DNA of 64,000 bases from VAZQ01 sp963725185. Its GTDB lineage: Bacteria; Pseudomonadota; Alphaproteobacteria; Rhizobiales; Xanthobacteraceae. Below the pieces are notes generated by a model. The model saw nothing but the letters and a program-made list of their open reading frames with translations, made no database searches and was not told the origin of the DNA. This document shows, one piece after another, positions 8,587 through 17,355 of the stretch. The stretch spans positions 930,001 through 994,000 of the forward strand of contig CAVRXO010000003.1 in assembly GCA_963725185.1 (NCBI GenBank), written 5' to 3'. The translations under genes were made by a program, and so were the position numbers. The first letter of the stretch is position 1, and every line of letters begins with the position of its first letter.

Positions 8587-9054
8587 TCAGCCCTTCACGT
8601 CGAGCAATTCGACCTCGAAGAGCAGCGTGGCGTTCGGGGGTATGACGCCGCCGGCGCCGCGGGCGCCGTAGCCGAGCTCGGGCGGGATGATGAGAGTGCG
8701 CTTGCCGCCGATCTTCATGGTGGCGACGCCCTCATCCCACCCGGCGATGACCTGATGCTTGCCGAGAGGAAATTCGAACGGCTGGCCGCGGTCGAGCGAG
8801 CTGTCGAACTTCTTGCCTTTGGCACCGTTCTGATAGAGCCAACCGGTGTAATGCATGACGCAGATTTGACCGGGCTGCGGGGTCGCGCCGGTCCCGATCT
8901 TGGTGTCCGTGATCTGCAAGCCTGAGGATGTGGTCATGGTTTTCCCTACGGCCTGCGCCGTTGCTGTGGTGGGTGCGCCGGCCGCGAACAGACCGGCCAG
9001 TGCAGTTACGAGGGCGAAAGCCGCAATGCGGCTCGTGCTGAAGGTTCGCATCAT
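8587..9054 (-). CDS. secreted FKBP-type peptidyl-prolyl isomerase
   Basis: A 155-residue protein with a Sec signal peptide (about 1-35, cut near ATAQA) and one FKBP domain (about 45-155). Active-site and fold motifs are present: MHYTGWLYQNG, FDSSLDRGQPFEF, VIAGWDEGV, LIIPPELGYGARG and a final LLFEVELLDV. It should catalyse proline cis/trans isomerisation in the periplasm. The start at 9054 is fixed by GAGGAGA just upstream. It is a single gene with its own terminator. Confidence 0.93.
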   Translation of the reverse strand: MMRTFSTSRIAAFALVTALAGLFAAGAPTTATAQAVGKTMTTSSGLQITDTKIGTGATPQPGQICVMHYTGWLYQNGAKGKKFDSSLDRGQPFEFPLGKHQVIAGWDEGVATMKIGGKRTLIIPPELGYGARGAGGVIPPNATLLFEVELLDVKG

Positions 9055-9148
9055 TCTCCTCACTTTCTCATCTTTCTCGTTTCTTGGAATGCTTGGAATC
9101 TCTGCATCGCCCTGACCGGCCGCGTCAATGCAAAGGCCCACTTCCTAC

Positions 9149-9219
9149 TTGTCCCGGCCTTGAGCCGGGACCGTCCGAAATTCTGAGCCTGTGACGGTGC
9201 CGGCTCAAGGCCGGGACAA
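9149..9219. repeat. dispersed palindromic element (TTGTCCCGGCCTTGAGCC)
   Basis: A near-perfect inverted repeat with arms TTGTCCCGGCCTTGAGCC and GGCTCAAGGCCGGGACAA. Related copies lie at 13823-13927 and about 26800-26990, flanking the tandem secreted-protein array and elsewhere. Confidence 0.7.
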
Positions 9220-9224
9220 ACGCA

Positions 9225-10088
9225 TCACTTCTGCGTTTGCTTGAAATACCTCAGATCAGGCGGCGGCTGATCCTTCCTGGTCGGCATCAGGTAGCCGTCC
9301 GCACTCAGCATATAGCCTTGGTTCCCGATGTGGACCAGCTGCTGGCCCTCGGCGCAAACATACTCGATCCAGATCGGCCGCGGATTGGCGTTGCGGCGGT
9401 AGGTCTTATTCACGGTCCACGGTCGCGTCAACCCATGATCGATCACCGTGATGTCGTCATGGAGGAGATTTGGATTGGCTTGGTCGAGATAGATCCGCTC
9501 CTTGAAGATCGACTGATTGTCCCGGTGCAACGGCAGGCCGCTGGCGTCGTAGGACCGCGGGCCCTTGAAGCCGCGGGTCTCGACCTCCAGCAGATCGTAG
9601 CGGCCCTCGCCTTTGGTATCGATCCAGTGCCCGATGGAATAGCCGTCGAAGCCCGGCTCGATCTGCGCCGGCCAATCGCGTCCGTCGGTGTAGATGCGTC
9701 GATGGGTATCGCGGATGTGGTCCACCCGGATGTAGGTGGTGTCCGGCAGGACGATGATCTCCATGGGAGAATGGGCGTTCATCACCATCGGCATTCCGGG
9801 CGCCAGGCAGGTGCTGGTGGCATTGGTGCCCTGCCCGCCGTCGCGCTGGTCTATGAGATTGGCCTTGAACATGGCCTCGTATTCCGGGATCAGCGGCGCA
9901 TCCTGGGTGGTGCCCCAGCGCTTGATCGGATCGAACGAGGGCTGGCCGCCGCCGGCGGTGCCGCGGACCCCGATCCACTGGCCCTTGAGGTCGGGATACT
10001 GGGCATCATCAAAGGCGCGCGCACCGCTTGCAGCCACGCACGGCATGACCGCGAGCGCCATCGCGACTATCACATTTCGATCGAGCAT
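9225..10088 (-). CDS. secreted protein of the tandem YPDLKGQW family, copy 1
   Basis: A 287-residue exported protein with a signal peptide of about 25 residues (ends near ARA). Family marks in order: YPDLKGQW (about 32), PLIPEYEAMFKANL, a Cys in STCLAPGMPM, SPMEIIVLPDTTY, RRIYTDGRDWP, GYSIGHWID, LEVETRGFKGPR, HDDITVIDHGLTRPW, then a Cys-Ala-Glu-Gly segment and PPDLRYF at the end. The two Cys could form a disulfide. The IYTDGR / GxSIGxW / VET pattern recalls a widespread uncharacterised secreted family of Sphingomonas and acidobacteria (from memory). Function unknown. It is the last of five tandem copies, all on the minus strand. Confidence 0.88.
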   Translation of the reverse strand: MLDRNVIVAMALAVMPCVAASGARAFDDAQYPDLKGQWIGVRGTAGGGQPSFDPIKRWGTTQDAPLIPEYEAMFKANLIDQRDGGQGTNATSTCLAPGMPMVMNAHSPMEIIVLPDTTYIRVDHIRDTHRRIYTDGRDWPAQIEPGFDGYSIGHWIDTKGEGRYDLLEVETRGFKGPRSYDASGLPLHRDNQSIFKERIYLDQANPNLLHDDITVIDHGLTRPWTVNKTYRRNANPRPIWIEYVCAEGQQLVHIGNQGYMLSADGYLMPTRKDQPPPDLRYFKQTQK

Positions 10089-10122
10089 CAGCGTCCTCCC
10101 CTCGGATTTGTCCGCTCCCGGG

Positions 10123-10977
10123 TCACTTCGCCGTCGGCGCGAAGTTTCGCAGATCCGGCGGTCGCTCGTCTTTGCCCATGGGCATCAGGTAGCCGTCCTC
10201 GCGCACGAAATAGCTCTCGCCGCCGATGATCACCAGATTGTTGTTCTCGGAGCACAGATATTCGACCCAGACCACCTTGGCGGCGCGGCGGAAGTTCCGG
10301 GTCACGCTCCAGGGCCGCGTAAACGCATGGTCGATCAATGTCACCTCGTCGTGCAGGAGGTTGGGATCCGCCTTGTCCAGGCTGATCCGTTCCTTGACCA
10401 CCGTCTGATTGTCGTGATGCAGCGGAATGCCGGTATTCTCGATGAGCCGTGGACCCTTGAAGCCGCGCGTCTCGATCTCGAGCGCGTCGTAACGGCCGCT
10501 TCCTTGCGTATCGAGCCAACGGCCGATCGAGGTTCCGATATAGGTCGGCTTCAGATCTCTGGGCCAATCGCGTCCGTCGGTATAGATGCGGCGGAACTCG
10601 CCCATGAAATGGAGCCGCATATAGGTGGTCTCGGGCGTGACCAGGATCTCCATCGGCTCGTAGCCGATCATCGCCCGTGGCATGCCGGGCGGGACGCAGC
10701 GCACTTGCGGATTGTAGTTCTGGCCGCCGCCGGCGGCCTGCTCCGCCAGCGACGCGTCGTAGATCGCCTGGTACTCCGCCGTCAGCGGCGCCTGCTGTCC
10801 GCGCGCCGGCGGCTTGCTTTGATCCCACTGCACGCCGCCGCTTCTCTCCCACTGCCCGCGCAGCTCGGGATATTTCGCCTCTTGCGGCCGCGCGCCGGTC
10901 ACCATGAATGCGAGCGCGCACGCGAATGCCAGCCCCGCTATCAAGGTGTGGCTCGATGTTCGGGAGAGCATCGGCAA
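10123..10977 (-). CDS. secreted protein of the tandem YPDLKGQW family, copy 2
   Basis: A 284-residue paralogue of copy 1. A hydrophobic signal segment (about 10-28) is followed by YPELRGQW, AEYQAIYDASL, CVPPGMPR, EPMEILVTPETTY, RRIYTDGRDWP, IGRWLDTQGSGRYD, LEIETRGFKGPR, HDEVTLIDHAFTRPW and LCSENNNLVIIG. The gap to copy 1 is 34 nt and to copy 3 is 28 nt, so the array is probably one transcript. The two conserved Cys are kept. Function unknown. Confidence 0.88.
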   Translation of the reverse strand: MPMLSRTSSHTLIAGLAFACALAFMVTGARPQEAKYPELRGQWERSGGVQWDQSKPPARGQQAPLTAEYQAIYDASLAEQAAGGGQNYNPQVRCVPPGMPRAMIGYEPMEILVTPETTYMRLHFMGEFRRIYTDGRDWPRDLKPTYIGTSIGRWLDTQGSGRYDALEIETRGFKGPRLIENTGIPLHHDNQTVVKERISLDKADPNLLHDEVTLIDHAFTRPWSVTRNFRRAAKVVWVEYLCSENNNLVIIGGESYFVREDGYLMPMGKDERPPDLRNFAPTAK

Positions 10978-11005
10978 CCTCTCCGGCTTTGCGGCTAGCC
11001 GCGGA

Positions 11006-11848
11006 TCACTTCTTCGGCTGGTTGAAATACTTCAAGTCCGGTGGCCTTTGTCCCTTCTTGGCCGGCATCAGGAGGCCATCGGCGCCCAGCATATAGCTCT
11101 CATTGCCGATGCGGACATGCGGATTGTCCTCGTTGCAGCTGCTCTCGATCCAGATCGGATTTTTCACCCGGACATATCGCTTGTTCACCGTCCACGGGCG
11201 GGTGAGCGCATGGTCGACGGTGGTGATGTCGTCATGCAGGAGGTTGGGATCGGCCTTGTCGAGGTAGAGACGCTCCGTGATGACGCTTTCGCCGTCGGGA
11301 TGGAGCGGCGCCCCGCTGGGATCGTAGGTGCGCGGACCCTTGAGCAGGCGCGTCTCGACCTCGAGCGCCTGGTAGCGCCCATTCGCGTCCGGTTCGACCC
11401 ATTTGCCGATCGAATAACCGGTAAAGCTCGGCTCGAAATCCTTCGGCCAATCGCGCCCATCGGTATAGATCCGGCGCTGCTGGGTCAGATATTCGATCAG
11501 CATGTAGGTGGTGTTCGGCGTGACAATGATTTCCATCGGAAAGATAACGTTCATCACCCGCGGCATGCCGTCCGGGATGCACGTATAGGTCGGATCATTG
11601 CCCTGCCCGCCGGCGGCCTGATCCGCCAGGCCGGCCTCGAAGATGGCCTCAAACTCCGGCGTCAGCGGCACTTGCTGGGCGCGGTCCTTGCCCTTGCTGA
11701 TGTCGTATTGGTTGGCGATGCCCTCCGGCCGCTTCCATTGGCCGTTGAAGTCGGGATATTTCGATTCGTCGAACGCACGGGCACCCGCGATCGGCCCGCA
11801 CAGCGCGAGCGCCAGCGAGATCGCGCCGATCGCATTTCGGTAGAGCAT
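11006..11848 (-). CDS. secreted protein of the tandem YPDLKGQW family, copy 3
   Basis: A 280-residue paralogue. The start at 11848 (MLYRNAIG) is set by alignment with the other copies, although the open frame continues upstream through the frameshifted copy 4. Signal peptide about 1-23 (ends near GARA), then YPDFNGQW, EFEAIFEAGLADQAAGG, CIPDGMPRVMN, PMEIIVTPNTTY, RRIYTDGRDWP, GYSIGKWV, LEVETRLLKGPR, HDDITTVDHALTRPW and SSCNEDNPHVRIG. All family positions are retained. Function unknown. Confidence 0.88.
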   Translation of the reverse strand: MLYRNAIGAISLALALCGPIAGARAFDESKYPDFNGQWKRPEGIANQYDISKGKDRAQQVPLTPEFEAIFEAGLADQAAGGQGNDPTYTCIPDGMPRVMNVIFPMEIIVTPNTTYMLIEYLTQQRRIYTDGRDWPKDFEPSFTGYSIGKWVEPDANGRYQALEVETRLLKGPRTYDPSGAPLHPDGESVITERLYLDKADPNLLHDDITTVDHALTRPWTVNKRYVRVKNPIWIESSCNEDNPHVRIGNESYMLGADGLLMPAKKGQRPPDLKYFNQPKK

Positions 11849-11946
11849 GACAGTCCTCCCAAGTTGACGGCTTGTTTTACCAGCGAGCCGCGACGCGCAA
11901 GGCCAAGCGCTCGCCGCGGATCGCGTTTTCGCGCGAAGCAATATCC

Positions 11947-12778
11947 TCACTTCTTGTTGAAGTATTTCAAGTCCGGCGGAACCTGATCCTTCTTGACCGG
12001 CATCAGGTAACCGTTCTCGCTGACATAGTAGTTCTCCTTGCCGATGAGCACATGATGGTTGCCGTCGGCGCATTGCGAACTCGAGCCAGACCGGCTGCGG
12101 GTCCTTGCTGCGGTTGTATTTCTTGCTCGCACTGAACGGCCGCGTCAGCGCGTGGTCCATCACCGTGATGTCGTCGTGCAACAGGTCACGATCGGCCTTG
12201 TCGAGATAGATGCGCTCGTTGATGACCGTCTCGTTGTCCTCGTGAAACGGCAATCCGCTGGCGTCATAGACGCGCGGGCCCTTGAAGTTGCGGGTCTCGA
12301 CCTCGAGCAGGTCGTAGCGGCCGTCTCCCTTGGTGTCGATCCATTTGCCGATGGAATAGCCGGCGAAGCTGCGTTCCTCGTCCTGCGGCCAATCGCGCCC
12401 GTCGGTGTAGATCCGCCGCATGTCGTGATTGTGCTGGATCAGGATGTGGGTGGTGCCGGGCGTGACCACGACCTCCATCGGATCATAGACGTTCATGATG
12501 CGCGGCATGCCGGGCGACAGGCATCGATAGGTCGGGTCGATGCCCTGCCCGCCCTCTTTCATGTCCTTGAGGTTGGCCTGGTAGATGGCCTGATATTCCG
12601 CGGTCAGCGGCGCATGGTCGTCGTCCCAGCGCGGCGAGCCGATCCGCTCCCATTGGCCCTTGAGATCGGGATATTTCGATTGATCGAAGGCGAGCGCGCC
12701 GGCGCCAGGCAGCAAGAGCGGCGGCAGCAGCAGCACCGCCAGCAGCGCGGCGGCGCTAATCGAGCGTCGGTCAGACAT
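11947..12778 (-). pseudogene. secreted protein of the tandem YPDLKGQW family, copy 4 (frameshifted)
   Basis: It starts MSDRRSIS at 12778 with a long hydrophobic signal segment, then YPDLKGQW, AEYQAIYQANL, CLSPGMPRIMN, RRIYTDGRDWP, GYSIGKWID, LEVETRNFKGPR and HDDITVMDHALTRPF. Near 12083 the frame breaks after VWLEF: one extra base in TTCGCAATGC. Removing it restores ECADGNHHVLIG and the normal PPDLKYFNKK ending at 11947. The corrected length is 831 nt (276 residues). All codons on both sides look preserved, so the break is recent or an assembly error. Confidence 0.8.
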
Positions 12779-12795
12779 GTCCTTCTCCAAGCCGA

Positions 12796-13661
12796 TCACT
12801 TCTTGGTTTGCTTGAAATATCTCAGATCCGGCGGCAGCTGATCCTTCCTGGCCGGCATCAGCGGCCGTCGGCGCCGAGCATATAGGCCTCGTTGCCGATC
12901 TCCACCCACGGATTGTTTTCGGCGCAGTCTTCCTCGACAAAGACCGGCCGCGGCTTCGGATCGCGGCGATAGTCCTTCATCACCGTCCAGGGACGCGTCA
13001 GCGCATGGTCGATGACGGTGATCTGGTTATGCATGACGTTCTCGTCGGCCTTGTCGAGATACATCCGCTCCTTGATGATGCTTTCGTTGTCCGCATGCAG
13101 CGGCAGGCCGCTGGCGTCGTAGGTGCGCGGACCCTTGAAGCTGCGGGTCTCCGCCTCGAGCACGTTGTAATGGCCGGTGCCGCCCTCGTCGATCCATTTG
13201 CCGATCGAATATCCCATGTAGGAGGGATCGATCTCCTTGGGCCAATCGCGTCCGTCGGTGAAGATCCGCCGCTGCACGTTGCCGCGATCGATCAGGATGT
13301 AGGTGGTGTCCGGCAGTACGACGACTTCCATCGGCTGGAACAATGTCATGATGAGCGGCATGCCGCCGGTGCGGCAGGTATAGCCGCGCGTTGTGCCGGG
13401 TCCGCCGGCGGCCTGGTCCGCCAGGTTGGCCTCGAAGATGGCGTTGTATTCCGCGGTGAGCGGGGCCTGCTGGGCCCGCGCCCACCCCTTGGTCGGATCA
13501 TAGGTGGGCTGCGGCGTACGCGGTGCACCCGGGAACGGGGCCCGGTTCCACTTGCCATTGAAATCCGGATATTGCGCATCGTCGAACGCAAAGGCGCCGA
13601 CGCGCGCGATGCAGAGCGCCGCCACCAGCGCAATGGCGCCGATCGAGCCTCGGTACAGCAT
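12796..13661 (-). pseudogene. secreted protein of the tandem YPDLKGQW family, copy 5 (frameshifted)
   Basis: It starts MLYRGSIG at 13661 with a signal peptide (about 1-22), then YPDFNGKW, an insertion rich in Pro, AEYNAIFEANLADQAAGG, CRTGGMPLIM, RRIFTDGRDWP, GYSIGKWIDEGGTGHYN, AETRSFKGPR, HNQITVIDHALTRPW and EDCAENNPWVEIG. The frame ends early at ...GADGR because one base is missing near 12861; the next frame carries LMPARKDQ and RYFKQTKK to a stop at 12796-12798. Restoring one base gives 867 nt (288 residues). It is the first gene of the array in transcription order. Confidence 0.8.
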
Positions 13662-13822
13662 CACGTCCTCCCTGACGATGCGTGAACAACCCGTTCGCGC
13701 GCCCGGCTGCTTTTGCTTGGGCATTCCTTTTGTCACCCGGACGAGCGGGAATCTATCACAACGCCATCCCGCACGCCACGCAGGAGCGCTCCCCCCGCTC
13801 GTGGCCGGGTGCCCCTGCCGCA

Positions 13823-13927
13823 CTTGTCCCGGCCTTGAGCCGGGACCGTACCAAACTCGGAATTTCGGAAGGTCCCGGCTCATTAGCGCGTTTACGGGCG
13901 TCTTCCACGCGCTATGGCCGGGACAAG
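13823..13927. repeat. dispersed palindromic element (TTGTCCCGGCCTTGAGCC family)
   Basis: It begins with the same TTGTCCCGGCCTTGAGCC arm as 9149-9219 and ends ATGGCCGGGACAAG, with GCGCGTTTACGGGCGTCTT inside. It lies between the tandem array and the binding-protein gene. Confidence 0.6.
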
Positions 13928-13935
13928 AAAGCTAG

Positions 13936-14967
13936 CTAACGAAAAATCTCCGTATACACGTCGCTCCAATGGGCGAGATTGCGTTCCAGCGTCTCCGGAG
14001 CCAGCACGTTCACCGCAAAGCCGCCGAGCTGCGGCGAGATCGCCGCCGACAGCGGCGGCACATCGGAGCGCGCCGGCAGATAGCCGGCCTTTTGGAAGAT
14101 CTCCTGGCCTTCCTTCGATACGGCGAAATCCACCAACAGCCGCGCCGCATTGGGATGTGGCGCGCCGCTGGTGACCCCGATCGCATGCGGCGTGGCCCAG
14201 GCCGCGCCGAGCGGCAGCCAGGCGACCGGCGCGCCGGCTTTGCGGCTGATCTCGGTGTTATGCGCCGATACGCCGAGCACCAGGGCATGCTCGCCGCCGA
14301 TGACGCCGTCGAGGATGGCGCGCGTGCTGGCGCCGACGGGCGCGATATTCTGCGCGCTCAATCGGCGCAGAAAGCCAAGCCCGCGCTCCTCCCCCATGGC
14401 GGTGAGCACATTGCCGATGAAGCCCCAGGCGCCGGTGATGTCGTTCTCTTTCCAGACCATCTGGCCGCGCAATTTCGGCGCCAGCAGATCCTCGAGGCTT
14501 TGCGGGCGGTCGCGCTCGGGCACCAATCCGGTATTCACCGCCGCCCCGATGACGATCATGTTGGTCGCGACCCAGTAGCCGCCGGGATCGCGGAACTCCC
14601 GCCCCAACGCGGCCGCGTTCTCGACCGCGAAGCGCTCGATCAGGCCGGCATCGAGCAGCGTCCCGATCCCGCTCGCGGTGCTCCAGACATCGGCCTGCGT
14701 GCGGCCGGCCTTGTGCTCCATCGCCAGCTTGAGGGCTGCGGCCTGGCTGTCGCCCCGCCAATAGCTGACCTTGATGCCGTATTTGCGCTCGAATGCGGCC
14801 GCCAGCGGCCGCACGATCTGATCAACGATCAGCTCGGTGTAATAGACGACCTCCTTCTCGGCCTTCGCCTTGGCGACCAGCGCCTCGGCCGGTTGCGCCG
14901 CTGCCGGACCTGCGAGGCCAAGCAGGCCGGCGCCGATCAAGCCTGTCAGCACGGCCATACGCGGCAT
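13936..14967 (-). CDS. periplasmic substrate-binding protein (Fe3+/thiamine-type ABC family)
   Basis: A 343-residue extracellular solute-binding protein of the family-1 / FbpA-AfuA type. The start is ATG at 14967 (MPRMAVLTG), preceded by GGAGACC; a longer start at 15000 lacks this site. Signal peptide about 1-24 (AAAQP). The mature part shows ALVAKAKAEKEVVYYTEL, AAAFERKYGIKVSYWRG, ADVWSTASG, and a lid-lobe region ending in LLVDFAVSKEGQEIFQKAGYLP, typical of this fold. No permease or ATPase gene is adjacent, so the partner transporter is unknown. Ligand not predictable. Confidence 0.85.
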   Translation of the reverse strand: MPRMAVLTGLIGAGLLGLAGPAAAQPAEALVAKAKAEKEVVYYTELIVDQIVRPLAAAFERKYGIKVSYWRGDSQAAALKLAMEHKAGRTQADVWSTASGIGTLLDAGLIERFAVENAAALGREFRDPGGYWVATNMIVIGAAVNTGLVPERDRPQSLEDLLAPKLRGQMVWKENDITGAWGFIGNVLTAMGEERGLGFLRRLSAQNIAPVGASTRAILDGVIGGEHALVLGVSAHNTEISRKAGAPVAWLPLGAAWATPHAIGVTSGAPHPNAARLLVDFAVSKEGQEIFQKAGYLPARSDVPPLSAAISPQLGGFAVNVLAPETLERNLAHWSDVYTEIFR

Positions 14968-15230
14968 GGCTTGGTCTCCGATCAGAACACGATGCGGCAT
15001 CCGTAGGCCGATGCGAGATCCATCAATCGCGCCGGAACCGATTCACCGCGGGTGTCTTATGCCCATGTCGGATTCTGCGCGGATCAGGCTACATGATCCT
15101 ACTCAAACGTCCATGGCTGCACTAATCTAATCCTACCTACAGCTCCCGGTTCCGTACATTGGCTTTCCGGACCGGTTGAAATCTTTGCCTTGCTGGGCCA
15201 AGGTCGCAACTCTGCAGACAAGGGACCGCA

Positions 15231-15557
15231 ATGACTGCCGGCATTGTGTTTCTCATCGGCCTCATGTTCCTGGCCACGCAGCTCATGGTGCAAGGCAGGA
15301 CCGGCGAGTGGCCCGGCATCACGCTCGCGTCAGAATTCAATATCCCGGCGGATCGCGTCTTCTCGGATTGGATCATCCTCGACAAACCGATCCATTTCCT
15401 TCTGGACGACGTTCAGCTCTGGATCATTCTGGTCTTCACGGCTGCGTTGGTCTATTGGGCGATGGACTGGACGGACGAGCAGCTGAGCCGCATCGGCAGG
15501 CGCGCGCCGCCACCCCCGCAACACCCCTCCGAGCTCGCGGGCAGCAATTCAGGCTGA
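15231..15557 (+). CDS. small two-span membrane protein
   Basis: A 108-residue protein with an N-terminal hydrophobic segment (GIVFLIGLMFLATQLMV, about 4-20) and a second one (LWIILVFTAALVYWAM, about 63-80), then a Pro-rich tail. No family is recognised. Its end overlaps the end of the convergent gene by 9 nt. Composition supports a real inner-membrane protein. Confidence 0.6.
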   Translation: MTAGIVFLIGLMFLATQLMVQGRTGEWPGITLASEFNIPADRVFSDWIILDKPIHFLLDDVQLWIILVFTAALVYWAMDWTDEQLSRIGRRAPPPPQHPSELAGSNSG

Positions 15558-16088
15558 TCGCTCCGACTTCCACGCGCTGCCGAAATGCTTCGCCAGCGCG
15601 TCGAGACCACGCTTGAGGTCGGCAAGCGCGCCGCGCGGACACTGCTCGCCATGCACCGCCACGCGCGCGACCGCGCGCGCCGCGCGCTGCCCGGCTTCGA
15701 TCACGGCGGCGAAGGCCGCATCGTAGCGTTCCTTGCGCTGCCGGCATTCGCACGCTGCGCCGGGTTCGCGTCCGCATTTGGGATCGCCCGAGCAGTCGTA
15801 GCCGCGCCCGGCGCCCGCCGTGGCGCGCGGCGTCTCGATGACCGCACGGTACTTGCCGACGACGACCGCGTAGCGCACGCCCGCCAGATACTGCGCGTCG
15901 CTGAGCACGCCCAGGAGGTTGAGGCAGCCGAGCGGGCTCCCGGCCTTCTGATCCATGCGCTTCTCCTCCGGCAACCACACCCGATGGGGCTGCAAGGCGG
16001 AAAGGCTGCGCAGATCAAATTGCGGGCGCACCAGCTCGCCGCCCGGATGCCGAAGCCCGATTTTGCGTTTGCGTCCGCAGCGTGCCAT
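15549..16088 (-). CDS. phage-associated hypothetical protein
   Basis: A 179-residue soluble protein with a basic N-terminus (MARCGRKRKIG, then RHPGGELVRP) and a Cys cluster in the middle (YDCSGDPKCGREPGAACECRQ, with four Cys, about 95-117) that could bind a metal. The N-terminal basic RHPxGxLVRP motif is common in hypothetical proteins of rhizobial prophages (from memory). It stands just upstream of the GcrA-like and repressor genes of this window, which fits a phage origin. Confidence 0.6.
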   Translation of the reverse strand: MARCGRKRKIGLRHPGGELVRPQFDLRSLSALQPHRVWLPEEKRMDQKAGSPLGCLNLLGVLSDAQYLAGVRYAVVVGKYRAVIETPRATAGAGRGYDCSGDPKCGREPGAACECRQRKERYDAAFAAVIEAGQRAARAVARVAVHGEQCPRGALADLKRGLDALAKHFGSAWKSERSA

Positions 16089-16150
16089 GCGGCTAACCTC
16101 CGGTTTCCCTTAAAGAGAGCATCCAGGCCGCGCCCATTGTGGAGCGGGAC

Positions 16151-16771
16151 CTAGGCGGCATGTTGCAGGTTGCGGCCGGGACGTTCGCGCGTAGCTGCGC
16201 GCGTCGCGTCCTCGCCGCTCTGCGGCCGATAGGCGATGAGGCAATGGCGCAGGCAATAGGGATAGCGGCGGAACGGCACGGCGCCGCAGAAGGCGAAATC
16301 CGCCTCGCCCGGGTCGCCCACCGGCCAGCGGCAGGTCGCGGCTGTGAGATCGAGCAGGCCGCAGCCGGGCCCAAAGGCCATGCCGGCATGCCGGTGCACG
16401 GTTCTGGTGTCAGGCTCGCCAAAGAATGCGTCGAGGCCAAGGGCCCGGAAGGCGGCCATGAGCCGGCTTGAGGCGCGCATGCCGGCAGACTCGGATCTCG
16501 CCTCCGGTCGCGGCGGGCGCAGGCGCGCGTTGTCCTTGCACGCGTGACGTCGCCTGAACTCCGGCTGCATCAGCTTGAGCCGATGAACCTTTCCGAGCAC
16601 CGCGGAGCGCGATACGCCGGATCCCAGCTCCTTTGCGATGCTCTCGGCGCTCAAGCCCTCGGCCCAGCGCTGCCGCAAGAGCGCGATGCGCTCCTCGCTC
16701 CATTCGAAGCGCTGCCGAAGCGCATCCCGCGCGGCGCCAAAAGCTTGCCGATCCTGCGGATCGTGAACCAT
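16151..16771 (-). CDS. GcrA-family transcriptional regulator
   Basis: A 206-residue protein with both halves of the GcrA family. The N-terminal helix-turn-helix (about 20-65) shows FEWSEERIALLRQRWAEGLS and GSGVSRSAVLGKVHRLKL. The C-terminal part holds TCRWPVGDP, DFAFCG and PYCLRHCLIAY with conserved Cys/His. GcrA binds sigma70-RNA polymerase and activates methylated promoters in alphaproteobacteria. It is longer than Caulobacter GcrA in the linker. Being next to Cro/CI-like genes, this is probably a phage-carried homologue, not the host cell-cycle copy. Confidence 0.88.
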   Translation of the reverse strand: MVHDPQDRQAFGAARDALRQRFEWSEERIALLRQRWAEGLSAESIAKELGSGVSRSAVLGKVHRLKLMQPEFRRRHACKDNARLRPPRPEARSESAGMRASSRLMAAFRALGLDAFFGEPDTRTVHRHAGMAFGPGCGLLDLTAATCRWPVGDPGEADFAFCGAVPFRRYPYCLRHCLIAYRPQSGEDATRAATRERPGRNLQHAA

Positions 16772-16967
16772 CGCGTCACCTCGCTCCAATCTTTGGATAA
16801 ATTCGCTGCGTCGATTTTCGATTTGCCCCGGCGCGCTGGCGCCGGGCGCCGGAACAAGGCGGCGCGGCTCACCGGCCGGAGAACCGGGAGCCGCGCCGGT
16901 CCGTCGCTGCGCGGGGGAGGCAACGGCGCGACGGACAAGCTCGAAAAGGTCTGGTGGTGGATGAAGC

Positions 16968-17240
16968 TCATGGCGCGCGTCCCTTTGGTGCGCGCGCGGC
17001 CGGGACGCCAGCGCCCGTTATCGGCACGTCTTGCGGTCGCGCCCACAGATCGGGCCGCAACGCAGAGGCCGGCACGGCCCCGCCGGTGAAGCGGTGCACC
17101 GCCAGCGCCATCTGCGGCGAGACCGAGCCGCGGCGCCTCGCCTTGTTGATGGCGACCTGCGAGTAGCCGGTCGCCGCCGCCAGCCTGCTTTCGGAGCCGG
17201 CGATGCGGATGGCACAGGCGAAGGCGGCGGTGGCGTCCAT
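16968..17240 (-). CDS. YdaS/Cro-like antirepressor-type regulator
   Basis: A 90-residue DNA-binding protein. The helix-turn-helix (about 12-50) reads GSESRLAAATGYSQVAINKA..., ending in AVHRFTGGAV, matching the YdaS-like Cro family that pairs with S24 repressors in prophages. Start ATG at 17240. Its promoter (AGTCAA complement of TTGACT at 17270-17275, 16-nt spacer, TATTTT) overlaps the palindrome at 17251-17264. It is divergent from the CI-like gene, the classic lysogeny switch layout. Confidence 0.8.
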   Translation of the reverse strand: MDATAAFACAIRIAGSESRLAAATGYSQVAINKARRRGSVSPQMALAVHRFTGGAVPASALRPDLWARPQDVPITGAGVPAARAPKGRAP

Positions 17241-17250
17241 AACCGCCAAA

Positions 17251-17264
17251 ATAACATAAGTTAT
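17251..17264. promoter_or_regulatory. operator 1 of the lysogeny switch
   Basis: Palindrome ATAAC-ATAA-GTTAT, 11 nt upstream of the YdaS-like start and overlapping its spacer and -10. Operator 2 at 17300-17313 has the same half-sites and spacing. Confidence 0.7.
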
Positions 17265-17299
17265 TTCTCAGTCAAGACCTAATCTTATTGACCGGCCCT

Positions 17300-17313
17300 A
17301 TAACTGCGGTTAT
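17300..17313. promoter_or_regulatory. operator 2 of the lysogeny switch
   Basis: Palindrome ATAAC-TGCG-GTTAT inside a rightward promoter (TTGACC at 17288-17293, 17-nt spacer, TATGGT at 17311-17316) that would serve the CI-like gene. The repressor could thus control its own gene and the divergent one. Confidence 0.7.
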
Positions 17314-17355
17314 GGTGGGCCTCTGACAAGACGGACTTTTTTGAGGAACGTCGCC

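Noticed and set aside
11006..12940. A 644-residue fusion of two family members
   Set aside because: The long frame arises because the frameshift in copy 4 lets reading run into copy 3. Both have their own start and signal peptide.
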